Shown here: positions 33,948 through 41,917 of the stretch, one piece after another
How the letters are laid out: each line of letters begins with the position of its first letter
Numbering within the stretch: position 1 is the stretch's first letter
Source: Clostridia bacterium
GTDB lineage: Bacteria > Bacillota > Clostridia > Oscillospirales > CAG-272
Length of the DNA: 64,000 nt
Direction of reading: 5' to 3'
NCBI GenBank assembly: GCA_017461945.1
Contig: JAFTSB010000067.1
Location: forward strand, 1-64,000
Notes under the pieces: model-generated
The model's database searches: none
What the model was told of the DNA's origin: nothing
Seen by the model: the letters and a program-made list of their open reading frames with translations, nothing else
Made by a program: the position numbers and the translations under genes

Positions 33948-34556
33948 TCACACTCCCACCCGATAGTTCTCCATAAACTGTAGGATTTCACGCTCCAATT
34001 GCGCCAGATCCCCGTTGTTGAACAAGATATGGTGGCAAGAAGACAGAAAAAAATGATCGTCCTTTTGGGCATTGATCCTTTTCAAGGCCGCTTCACGGGT
34101 GATGCCGTCTCTTTGCAGGATGCGTGAAATGCGTACCTCTCGATCTGCCAGTACACCGATCACAAGATCACATTCCTTTTCGATACCCGCCTCAAAAAGC
34201 TGAGGAGCGTCGATCAGAACGGCAGGCGCTTTCGTTTTAGAAAGCGCATTCACCATTTCGTGTGTTCTTGCCATAACATATTTATGGGTGATTGTGTTCA
34301 AAGTATGCAGCAAGGCAGGTGTATTTTCATGACCAAACACCGCACTGCCTAATTTTTTGCGATTCACCTTTCCGTCAGCATCCAAAATGTCCGTGCCAAA
34401 GGCATCGACAAGCTCGCGCGTCATCGAACCGCCCTCGGCCAATAGCTTATGATAAACTGCATCGGTATCAATGGAGGGAATTCCATATTTGAGAAAGATG
34501 CTGGCCACGGTGCCTTTACCAGCTCCGGAAGGCCCTGTTAAACCTAAAATTTTCAA
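33948..34556 (-). CDS. coaE: Dephospho-CoA kinase
   Basis: A 202-residue P-loop kinase with LGLTGPSGAGKGTVASIF at the start, followed by SIDTDAVYHKLL, FGHENTPALLHTLNTITH, VLIDAPQLFEAGIEKECD and DREVRISRILQRDGITREAA, the complete CoaE pattern. It phosphorylates the 3'-hydroxyl of dephospho-CoA in the last step of CoA synthesis. The start codon is TTG at 34556, two bases after the stop of the oxidoreductase gene; the nearest site is a weak AAAGG. Confidence 0.95.
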   Translation of the reverse strand: MKILGLTGPSGAGKGTVASIFLKYGIPSIDTDAVYHKLLAEGGSMTRELVDAFGTDILDADGKVNRKKLGSAVFGHENTPALLHTLNTITHKYVMARTHEMVNALSKTKAPAVLIDAPQLFEAGIEKECDLVIGVLADREVRISRILQRDGITREAALKRINAQKDDHFFLSSCHHILFNNGDLAQLEREILQFMENYRVGV

Positions 34557-34558
34557 GC

Positions 34559-35698
34559 TTAGACCAGCCTTTCATATCCGCTGGCATCAGAGGCCAGTGC
34601 GGCATCCATGACGCGTTGTACGTATGCGCCGTCTGCAAAGGTGGGGGCGGTTTGCTTTCCGCTGTAGACCGCTTGCAAAAAGCTGTACATACCCATTACG
34701 TGACCGCGCAACCAACCCTGGGAAGCTTTGGGAGAAGGAAAAGCACCTGCGGGGGCAGGGTAACGTCCGCCACATTCAATCTTGGTAAATCCGCCAAAGC
34801 CGCCATAAGGCTCGTGTGTGACGGTGTTATCATAAAACTCCAGATAGTTGGGCTGCATCAAAGAGAAACGCAAAGAGCCTTTGGTTCCGTAAATGGCAAA
34901 CCCCAGATCATCATTGGTGCCGGTGGCCAGCTTGCTGGCTGTTAGTGTACCGCGTGCTCCCGATTCGGTTTCTGCCAACATGTAAAAAGCTTCCGGCGCA
35001 TCGGTTTTCCAGGTTTCACCGTCGATCCCCACTCGGGTAGGAAAAGCGATCTGACTCTTGCCGGTAACGGCGCGGAATCGCCCGCAAAGAAAAACAGCAA
35101 GGTCGATGATGTGAGAACCAAGATCCAGTAAAACGCCACCCAGGCCACAAATATCGGCTGTTTGCTTCCAACCCGCTTTTTTCTGCGGATCGGTACAGGA
35201 ATTGTGCAGGTAGTGAAAATCAAAAGAGAGAATCTGCCCCAGGGCTCCGTCCTCGATCAACTGCTTGGCGCGCTGTACTGCCGAAAGATGACGATTGTTA
35301 AAAACAACCGAGCAGATCAAACCGGACTTAGCTGCAAGGCCGGCCATTTCTTCTGCCGTGGCAAGATCGCTGGAAAGTGGCTTTTCACAGTAAATGTGCT
35401 TGCCACAGGCCAACGCCTTTTTTACGGTTTGAAAATGGAGAAAATTGGGGGTGCAAATGTCAATGACGTCGATATCAGGGCGGTTGATCAGATCATCCTC
35501 GTTGTCGGTTGCTATGGCAAAGCCAAAATCGCTGGCGATTGCTTGCGATTTTTCTAAGCTGCGGGTGGAGACGCCGTGAATTGCGGCATGGAAGGGGAGA
35601 TCGTTGAAGTAAAAGGGAAGATTCGCAACCGCAAAGGCGTGGGTACGGCCCATGGCGCCAAAACCTAAAAGGCCAATTCTGATTTCGCGTTTTTCCAT
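34559..35698 (-). CDS. Gfo/Idh/MocA family NAD(P)-dependent oxidoreductase
   Basis: The 379-residue protein has an N-terminal Rossmann fold (IRIGLLGFGAMGRTHAFAVA), the family motif CGKHIYCEKPLSSDLATAEE and a C-terminal beta-sheet domain with FDFHYLHNSCTDPQKK and GGVLLDLGSHIIDLAVFLCG, where the D-L-G-S-H-x-x-D pattern gives the catalytic histidine/aspartate. Members oxidise sugars or inositols; the substrate cannot be told. I take the ATG at 35698, which has AGGAG seven bases before it. It is the first gene after the promoter at 35732 and leads a run of otherwise housekeeping genes. Confidence 0.9.
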   Translation of the reverse strand: MEKREIRIGLLGFGAMGRTHAFAVANLPFYFNDLPFHAAIHGVSTRSLEKSQAIASDFGFAIATDNEDDLINRPDIDVIDICTPNFLHFQTVKKALACGKHIYCEKPLSSDLATAEEMAGLAAKSGLICSVVFNNRHLSAVQRAKQLIEDGALGQILSFDFHYLHNSCTDPQKKAGWKQTADICGLGGVLLDLGSHIIDLAVFLCGRFRAVTGKSQIAFPTRVGIDGETWKTDAPEAFYMLAETESGARGTLTASKLATGTNDDLGFAIYGTKGSLRFSLMQPNYLEFYDNTVTHEPYGGFGGFTKIECGGRYPAPAGAFPSPKASQGWLRGHVMGMYSFLQAVYSGKQTAPTFADGAYVQRVMDAALASDASGYERLV

Positions 35699-35731
35699 AA
35701 TTATTCTCCTCAAGATCTCATTATAAATTAT

Positions 35732-35760
35732 ATTATACTACTTTTTAGAAATATTTGCAA
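35732..35760 (-). promoter_or_regulatory. Sigma-A promoter of the oxidoreductase-to-topoisomerase operon
   Basis: On the minus strand TTGCAA (35755-35760), 17-base spacer, TATAAT (35732-35737). It is divergent from, and 31 bases from, the promoter of the HAD gene. Confidence 0.8.
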
Positions 35761-35791
35761 TAGAAAAATGCGGCCTTTTCGCATTTCCTTA

Positions 35792-35820
35792 TTGAAATTT
35801 AGCGTGAAATCCGCTATAAT
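35792..35820 (+). promoter_or_regulatory. Sigma-A promoter of the HAD-murB-whiA-dnaE operon
   Basis: TTGAAA (35792-35797), 17-base spacer, perfect TATAAT (35815-35820), 32 bases before the start. Confidence 0.82.
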
Positions 35821-35852
35821 GAGTATAAGCATAAAAGAAAGAGGTGTCGGCA

Positions 35853-36545
35853 ATGATTCGCTATCAGACCGTTCTGTTTGATGCAGATGAAACCTTATTG
35901 AATTTTCAAAAGTCCGAGCGTGCTGCGCTCGTCGAGGCGCTGAATGCTTTTGGGGTTGATCCTGACGAAGAAATGATCAGCACATACAGCAAGATCAATA
36001 GCGCAACGTGGAAAAAGCTGGAACGTGGAGAAATTACAAAGCTGCAGTTGCGCACCGCTCGTTTTGCTGATTTTTGCACCCACTATGGTTTTGATTGGAA
36101 TGTAGAACGCTTGGCGGATACGTATTTGCAGGCGCTTTCCAGGCAAAGTTATCTGCTGCCCGGTGCGTTGGAATTGTGCCAGACGCTCTCGCATCATTGC
36201 CGCCTCTATATTATTACCAACGGCATTGCCTTTGTGCAACACGGTCGCTTGGACGAATCTCCCATTCGCCGGTTTTTTAAAGAGCTTTTCATTTCCGATG
36301 AAATCGGCGCCGAAAAACCCAGCACTGCCTTTTTTGACCGTGTGATAGGAGCCATTCCCGATTTTGATGCTGCCACCACCTTGGTAGTGGGGGATTCCTT
36401 GTCCTCCGACATGGCAGGCGGCATTGGTGCCGGCTTGGATACCTGCTGGTACAATCCTGCTGAAAAGCCTGTTCCCAAGGGGATGGCCATTACACACGTT
36501 GTAAAGACACTGGAGGAGATTCTGCCTCTGGTGTTGGGCGCTTGA
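35853..36545 (+). CDS. YjjG-type HAD pyrimidine nucleotidase
   Basis: The 230-residue protein has HAD motif I FDADETLLNFQKSE, motif II LYIITNGIAFVQHGRL, the motif III lysine in EIGAEKPSTAFF and motif IV VVGDSLSSDMAGGIGAG. This arrangement and length fit the YjjG subfamily, house-cleaning 5'-nucleotidases acting on pyrimidine monophosphates, including non-canonical ones. The ATG at 35853 follows AGAGGTG; the upstream GTG at 35844 is part of that site. Its stop overlaps the murB start. Confidence 0.88.
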   Translation: MIRYQTVLFDADETLLNFQKSERAALVEALNAFGVDPDEEMISTYSKINSATWKKLERGEITKLQLRTARFADFCTHYGFDWNVERLADTYLQALSRQSYLLPGALELCQTLSHHCRLYIITNGIAFVQHGRLDESPIRRFFKELFISDEIGAEKPSTAFFDRVIGAIPDFDAATTLVVGDSLSSDMAGGIGAGLDTCWYNPAEKPVPKGMAITHVVKTLEEILPLVLGA

Positions 36546-37486
36546 TCAGCCGCTTTGAGGATGTTTTAAAACAGCAAGATTTGTCTTATCGCACCAACAT
36601 CAGTACTGCTACCCTTTGTAGCTTTCGCATTGGAGGGCTTGCACCCATTGTGATCGAGCCCTTATGCCTGCACGAGTTAATCCGTGCTGTTGAGCTTTGC
36701 GATGATGCCGGTGTGCCGTTCAGCGTGATTGGAAAGGGGAGCAACGTTTTGTTTGATGACTCGCCCTTGGATCGCGTATTGATCAGAACGGTAAAATTGG
36801 ATGCCATCCAAGCAATGGGAAATGGCGAATTGCGTGTTTTGTGCGGCACCGCTTTGCCTGCTTTGGTAGTGAAAGCCGCGCGGCAAGGCCTGGCCGGATT
36901 CACTTGGGCTGCCGGTATACCGGGAACGGTAGGCGGCGGCATTTGGATGAATGCCGGGGCATATGGAAAATCTATGGAAAACGCGGTCAAATCTGTTGAA
37001 AATTTTGACCGTAAAGAACGAAAAATAAAGACTTTATTTAATAAAGAGTTGGGCTTTCCTTATCGAAATAGCAGATTTCAATCCGATAATTGCTTGATTT
37101 TATCGGCCGTATTGGCAGTAACGCCCAATGCCGATTTCCAAGAGCTGCAACGAGAAATCAATCGCTATCAAAAATACCGAAGGGACACACAGCCGCTGGA
37201 ATACCCCAACGCCGGCAGCACCTTTCGCCGTCCCTCTCCCGAACGCCCATTGGCTCCGATCTTGGAGGAGCTGGGCTTAAAAGGAATGACCGTTGGTGGC
37301 GCCTCCATTTCTCACAAGCATGCAGGGTTTATTGTGAATGCCGGCAATGCTACGGCGGCCGATGTGCGCCGACTGATTTTTGAAATTCAAAATATTGTAG
37401 AAAGAGAGAGAGGCTTCAGACCGATTCCCGAGATCTGTATGATCCCTCAAAAGCACTATGAATTATTCGCTGACACTCAAAAATGA
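36542..37486 (+). CDS. murB: UDP-N-acetylenolpyruvoylglucosamine reductase
   Basis: The 314-residue FAD enzyme has TLCSFRIGGLAPIVIEP, GKGSNVLFDD, the glycine-rich WAAGIPGTVGGGIWMNAGAY, PYRNSRFQ, YPNAGSTFRRP with the catalytic serine, and GASISHKHAGFIVN. It reduces the enolpyruvyl group to lactyl with NADPH, making UDP-MurNAc. The start is a TTG at 36542 that overlaps the upstream stop (TTGA); no in-frame ATG fits, and the ribosome site is weak, so coupling to the HAD gene is likely. The 3' end overlaps whiA by 29 bases. Confidence 0.95.
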   Translation: MISRFEDVLKQQDLSYRTNISTATLCSFRIGGLAPIVIEPLCLHELIRAVELCDDAGVPFSVIGKGSNVLFDDSPLDRVLIRTVKLDAIQAMGNGELRVLCGTALPALVVKAARQGLAGFTWAAGIPGTVGGGIWMNAGAYGKSMENAVKSVENFDRKERKIKTLFNKELGFPYRNSRFQSDNCLILSAVLAVTPNADFQELQREINRYQKYRRDTQPLEYPNAGSTFRRPSPERPLAPILEELGLKGMTVGGASISHKHAGFIVNAGNATAADVRRLIFEIQNIVERERGFRPIPEICMIPQKHYELFADTQK

Positions 37487-38291
37487 ATTGATTGATGGGG
37501 CACCCCATTCTGCCTGCTGCAAAAAGGCATATGCGGCCGGCCTTCTTTTTGATCTGCGTGAGATGCGCGAAAATTGTCTGGTGCTGGTGATCTCGTCTGC
37601 TGCGGCACGGCACGAATGCGTTCGGGTATATCGGGAACAATATCGGCGTGAGGCCTTGATGAACGGTGCTGTTATGCTGTTCGCCTCTGAAAAGCTTTAC
37701 GCCTCTCACGAACAAATGCCGCATTTTGCTTGCCAGCAGTGCAGGGCGCATTTTTTACGCGGTGTTATGATCGCCTGTGGATCTGCCACCGATCCCCAAA
37801 AGGCTTATCGCCTGGAGTTTCGACTGGCCAATCCTGCCAAAATTCCGTTGCTTGCGGCGTTCCTTACCGAAATGGGATGGGAGCCGAAATGCAGAGAAAT
37901 TGAAGGCGGAGCTGTTTTGTATTTCAAGCAAAATGCCGTTATAGAAGAAATCTTAAGCACCGTCGGGGCCAACAATGCTTTATTTGCCCTGATGAATGCC
38001 AAGATTGCTCGCGACATTCGTAACGAGGAGAATCGCGCCACCAACTGTGTAACACGCAATATCAGTAAGGCTGTGAATGCCTCGCGCCGTTGTTGTGTCG
38101 CCATTGAAAAAATTCGTACAGCTGCGCGCTTTGATGCGTTGCTCCCGGAGCTTCGCGAAACGGCGGAATTGCGTATAGAGCATCCCGATGCTTCACTGGC
38201 GGAGTTGGCACAGCTACATAATCCGCCAATCACAAAATCCGGTCTCAATCACCGTCTGCAACGCATTATAGCCTTTGCAGAAAATTTGTAA
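37458..38291 (+). CDS. whiA: DNA-binding protein WhiA
   Basis: The 277-residue protein has the WhiA plan: an N-terminal helical part with ACCKKAYAAGLLF, a LAGLIDADG-homing-endonuclease-like middle (AHFLRGVMIACGSATDP, YRLEF), NEENRATNCVTRNISKAV and a C-terminal helix-turn-helix (HPDASLAELAQLHNPPITK, SGLNHRLQRI). In Firmicutes WhiA influences chromosome segregation and cell division; in actinobacteria it controls sporulation. The ATG lies inside the end of murB without a good ribosome site, so translation probably depends on murB. In many Firmicutes whiA follows rapZ and yvcK, which are absent here. Confidence 0.93.
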   Translation: MNYSLTLKNELIDGAPHSACCKKAYAAGLLFDLREMRENCLVLVISSAAARHECVRVYREQYRREALMNGAVMLFASEKLYASHEQMPHFACQQCRAHFLRGVMIACGSATDPQKAYRLEFRLANPAKIPLLAAFLTEMGWEPKCREIEGGAVLYFKQNAVIEEILSTVGANNALFALMNAKIARDIRNEENRATNCVTRNISKAVNASRRCCVAIEKIRTAARFDALLPELRETAELRIEHPDASLAELAQLHNPPITKSGLNHRLQRIIAFAENL

Positions 38292-38325
38292 ATAAAGCAA
38301 AAGTACGAAAGAAGGAGGGAAGCAT

Positions 38326-41300
38326 ATGTCTGACTTTGTACATCTTCATTTGCATAGTGAATATAGCTTGTTGGATGGCGCCTGCCGGATCGCCGAGATC
38401 CCCAAGCGCGCCAAGGAATGTGGTCACGACGCCGTCGCTTTGACCGATCATGGTGTGATGTATGGCGCTGTTGCCTTTTATCGCGCTTGCCACGCAGAAG
38501 GCGTAAAGCCTATTATTGGATGTGAGGTTTATGTTTCTCCCCGGACCAGATTTGATAAAACCAATGCCGATGCGCACCCATATCACCTTGTGCTGCTGTG
38601 TGAAAGCGAGGTGGGCTATCGTAACCTAATCAAAATGGTGTCTTTGTCCTTCACCGAGGGCTTTTATTCCAAGCCTCGTGTGGATATGGAGCTTTTGCGC
38701 CAGTATTCCGAGGGGCTGATCGCCTTGTCGGCTTGTCTTGCCGGCCGTATTCCGCGTCTTTTGGTACGCGGTGATTTTGCCGAGGCTCGTCGCGCTGCAA
38801 AAGAACTATCCGATATATTTGGTGAAGATCGCTTTTATATCGAATTGCAGGATCACGGTCTGCCCGAGCAAAAGCAGATTTTGCCTTTACTGCAAAAGCT
38901 GGCAACAGAATGTAATTTGCCTATGGTTGCCACTAACGATTGTCATTATTTGCGTCGCGAGGATGCTCAGACACAAGCGGTTCTGATGTGCATTCAAACC
39001 AACACGCAGTTGGCCGATGGCCGCCCGATCGGATTTGAAACCGACGAATTTTATTATAAGGATTCGGCCGAAATGCGTATGCTGTTTGGCAAATACGAGG
39101 GCGCATTGGAAAATACTGTGCATATTGCAGAGCGCTGTCAATTTGATTTTGATTTTACCCAAACCTTTTTACCTAAATTTCCATGTCCTGCCGGGCTCAC
39201 CGCCTCCGGATATCTTTCTCAATTGGCGCGCGAGGGCTTTGCGCGCCGTATAAATGAGGGCCTGATCGATTTTTCCTATCACAGTCGAGAAGAATATCAC
39301 AAGCGTATGGAATATGAGCTATCTGTTATTGATTCCATGGGCTATTCTGATTATTTTTTGATTGTGCAGGATTATGTCAATTACGCCAAATCTAAAAAAA
39401 TCCCTGTAGGTCCCGGTCGTGGATCGGGAGCTGGGAGTATTGTGGCATATTTCTTGGGCATTACGGATGTAGATTCTTTACGCTTTGATCTCTTGTTTGA
39501 GCGATTTTTAAATCCCGAGCGCGTCAGTATGCCCGATATTGATATGGACTTTTGCTACAACCGCCGCGAAGAAGTGATTCGCTATGTGGGTGAGCGCTAT
39601 GGCAAAGACCGCGTTTCTCAAATTGCGACCTTTGGTACCTTGGCCGCGAGAGCTGCCATTCGTGATGTCGGGCGCGCCTTGGGGATGTCTTATAGCGATG
39701 TGGATGTTGTTGCCAAGGCGATTCCACGCGAGCTGGGCATTACCATTCGAGATGCGTTGAAATTGCCGGATCTGAAAGCGCTGTACGCGCGTCCTGAAAT
39801 AAAAAAGCTGGTGGACCTGGCTATGGCGCTGGAGGGGATGCCTCGTAACATTTCCATTCACGCTGCGGGTGTTGTAATTACCGAGCGGCCTTTGGCCGAA
39901 TACGTGCCCCTTTGTGCCAGCAACGGCATCGTTGTCACACAGTACGATATGGATACGATTGCGGACCTTGGGCTTTTAAAGTTCGATTTTTTAGGACTGC
40001 GCTATCTGACCATTATCAACGATGCTGTATTACAGATTCACGAATCGGAGCCTGATTTTGATATAGAAAAGATTCCATTGGATGATGCTGCCACCTATAA
40101 GCTGATCTCCAAGGGAATGACCTCCGGCGTGTTTCAATTGGAGTCCGGCGGTATGCGCCAGATGCTGATGAATCTTGCCCCTTCCCATTTTGATGACATT
40201 GTGGCCGCCATTGCGTTGTATCGTCCCGGTCCGATGGATTCTATTCCTCAGTTCATTGAAAACCGCAAAAATCCCGATCAGATCGTTTATAAAACACCCT
40301 TGATCGAGCCAATTTTGCGCTCGACCTACGGCTGCGTAGTGTATCAAGAGCAGGTGATGCAGATCTTTCGCTTACTGGCAGGGTATTCCTTTGGGCACGC
40401 AGATGTGGTACGTCGCGCCATGTCTAAGAAAAAAGCCGGCGTCATGGAGGCAGAGAAGGATGCTTTTTTGCAGGGATGCACGCGAAATGGTATTGACTCA
40501 CAGGTCGCCGAGGACATTTTTCAAGATATGGCAGACTTTGCGCATTACGCTTTTAACAAAAGCCATGCCGCGGCATATGCCATTATTTCGTATCGCACTG
40601 CGTATCTGAAGGTACATTATCCTAAGGCTTATTTTGCTGCATTGCTTACATCTGAGCTTGGCAATATGCCCAAAATTGCGGAATATATTGCCGAGGTGGG
40701 CAAGCGCGGCATTCGGGTGTTGCCCCCCGATGTGAACGAGTCGGATGCTGTTTTTCATGTAAGTGGCGATCATATCCGATTTGGTCTGTTGGCTTTAAAA
40801 AACGTTGGCAGAACTTTTATGGAGGCATTGATTTCGGAGCGCAATCGCTCGGGACCGTATTTATCCTTTGATGATTTTCTGGACCGCCTTTCTTCGTCTG
40901 AACTGAACAAACGGCAGGTCGAGGCGTTGATCAAGGCCGGTGCCTTTGATAATCTCGGTGTATTTCGCAGTCAACTGATGGCGGTATATGAGCCGATGAT
41001 CGATCGGTTGCAAAGCCGTAATCGATCCAATCTCACCGGGCAGCTGGATATGTTTTCCATGCCCGGAACCGAGCGACCGGAGATCGAATATCCTAAGCTA
41101 CAAGAGTTTAAGCTACATGATCTGTTGGCTCAAGAGAAAGAGGCCACCGGTATGTACTTCTCTGGGCACATGTTGGATGGATTTTCCAAGGCTTTGTCCG
41201 CGCCGGATATTATGAGCATTAAAGACATTTGCGATACCGACGAAAATGGCGAATATATTACGCTTGACCGCACAAAAGTGGTGATTGCCGGTATTGTAAC

Positions 41301-41838
41301 GGCTTTGACGGGGAAAACGACCAAAAAGGACGAGCGCATGGCCTTCTTTACACTGGAGGATCGTTATAGCGAGATCGAATGTCTGGCCTTTCCAAAGATT
41401 TTGGCAAGATTCTCTCATATATTGCGCGCCGACGCCGTGTTGCGCGTAGAGGGTACGCTTTCTGTGGAGGAGGATCGGCCAAAGGTTTTGGTAACAGCCA
41501 TCGAGCCCTTACCGGACGACCACGCGCCGCCGCGCGTTATGACCGAGGCAGAAATCAGACGTGGCGCTTCTACCTCATCCGAGAAAAAGCAGAGTACCGT
41601 TTCGATCAATCGCCCGGCTGCTCCGCGTATTCTATATTTGCGCGTGCCTTCGCTACATTCAGAGGTCTGGCACCGCGCAAAGGTCATTTTGGATATTTTT
41701 GACGGTGTTTTGCCCGTTTCGGTTTATAACACTGAGACAAAAGCCTATCAAAAACAGGCAATTGGCTTTGACTTAACCGATTTCACTTTACGTGAATTGG
41801 TTACCATTTTGGGGGCAGAAAATGTTGTTTTGAAATAA
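38326..41838 (+). CDS. dnaE: DNA polymerase III alpha subunit, DnaE type
   Basis: The 1170-residue replicase has a PHP domain (FVHLHLHSEYSLLDGA; CEVYVSPRTRF), the polymerase palm with GPGRGSGAGSIVAYFLG, the two catalytic aspartates in MPDIDMDFCYNRREEVI and the third in LLKFDFLGLRYL, the fingers (RPGPMDSIPQFIENR, YQEQVMQIF, SKKKAG), a helix-hairpin-helix and an OB fold near VVIAGIVTALTGK. In Firmicutes DnaE extends primers beside PolC. GAAGGAGG precedes the ATG. It follows whiA by 34 bases, so it belongs to the same transcript. The length is normal. Confidence 0.96.
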   Translation: MSDFVHLHLHSEYSLLDGACRIAEIPKRAKECGHDAVALTDHGVMYGAVAFYRACHAEGVKPIIGCEVYVSPRTRFDKTNADAHPYHLVLLCESEVGYRNLIKMVSLSFTEGFYSKPRVDMELLRQYSEGLIALSACLAGRIPRLLVRGDFAEARRAAKELSDIFGEDRFYIELQDHGLPEQKQILPLLQKLATECNLPMVATNDCHYLRREDAQTQAVLMCIQTNTQLADGRPIGFETDEFYYKDSAEMRMLFGKYEGALENTVHIAERCQFDFDFTQTFLPKFPCPAGLTASGYLSQLAREGFARRINEGLIDFSYHSREEYHKRMEYELSVIDSMGYSDYFLIVQDYVNYAKSKKIPVGPGRGSGAGSIVAYFLGITDVDSLRFDLLFERFLNPERVSMPDIDMDFCYNRREEVIRYVGERYGKDRVSQIATFGTLAARAAIRDVGRALGMSYSDVDVVAKAIPRELGITIRDALKLPDLKALYARPEIKKLVDLAMALEGMPRNISIHAAGVVITERPLAEYVPLCASNGIVVTQYDMDTIADLGLLKFDFLGLRYLTIINDAVLQIHESEPDFDIEKIPLDDAATYKLISKGMTSGVFQLESGGMRQMLMNLAPSHFDDIVAAIALYRPGPMDSIPQFIENRKNPDQIVYKTPLIEPILRSTYGCVVYQEQVMQIFRLLAGYSFGHADVVRRAMSKKKAGVMEAEKDAFLQGCTRNGIDSQVAEDIFQDMADFAHYAFNKSHAAAYAIISYRTAYLKVHYPKAYFAALLTSELGNMPKIAEYIAEVGKRGIRVLPPDVNESDAVFHVSGDHIRFGLLALKNVGRTFMEALISERNRSGPYLSFDDFLDRLSSSELNKRQVEALIKAGAFDNLGVFRSQLMAVYEPMIDRLQSRNRSNLTGQLDMFSMPGTERPEIEYPKLQEFKLHDLLAQEKEATGMYFSGHMLDGFSKALSAPDIMSIKDICDTDENGEYITLDRTKVVIAGIVTALTGKTTKKDERMAFFTLEDRYSEIECLAFPKILARFSHILRADAVLRVEGTLSVEEDRPKVLVTAIEPLPDDHAPPRVMTEAEIRRGASTSSEKKQSTVSINRPAAPRILYLRVPSLHSEVWHRAKVILDIFDGVLPVSVYNTETKAYQKQAIGFDLTDFTLRELVTILGAENVVLK

Positions 41839-41870
41839 AACACCTGCTTTCCCATGATACAACAATTATG

Positions 41871-41914
41871 AACACCCCCGCGTTGTAGCAAACTACAACA
41901 GGAGCGGGGGTGTT
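41871..41914 (+). terminator. Hairpin after dnaE that overlaps the ribosome site of the next gene
   Basis: Outer stem AACACCCCCGC / GCGGGGGTGTT plus inner stem GTTGTAG / CTACAAC around a CAAA loop, with AGGA unpaired, followed by TTT. The AGGAG and GGGGGTG that could bind ribosomes for the PBP gene lie in or beside its 3' arm. It may end dnaE transcription or control PBP translation. Confidence 0.7.
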
Positions 41915-41917
41915 TTT

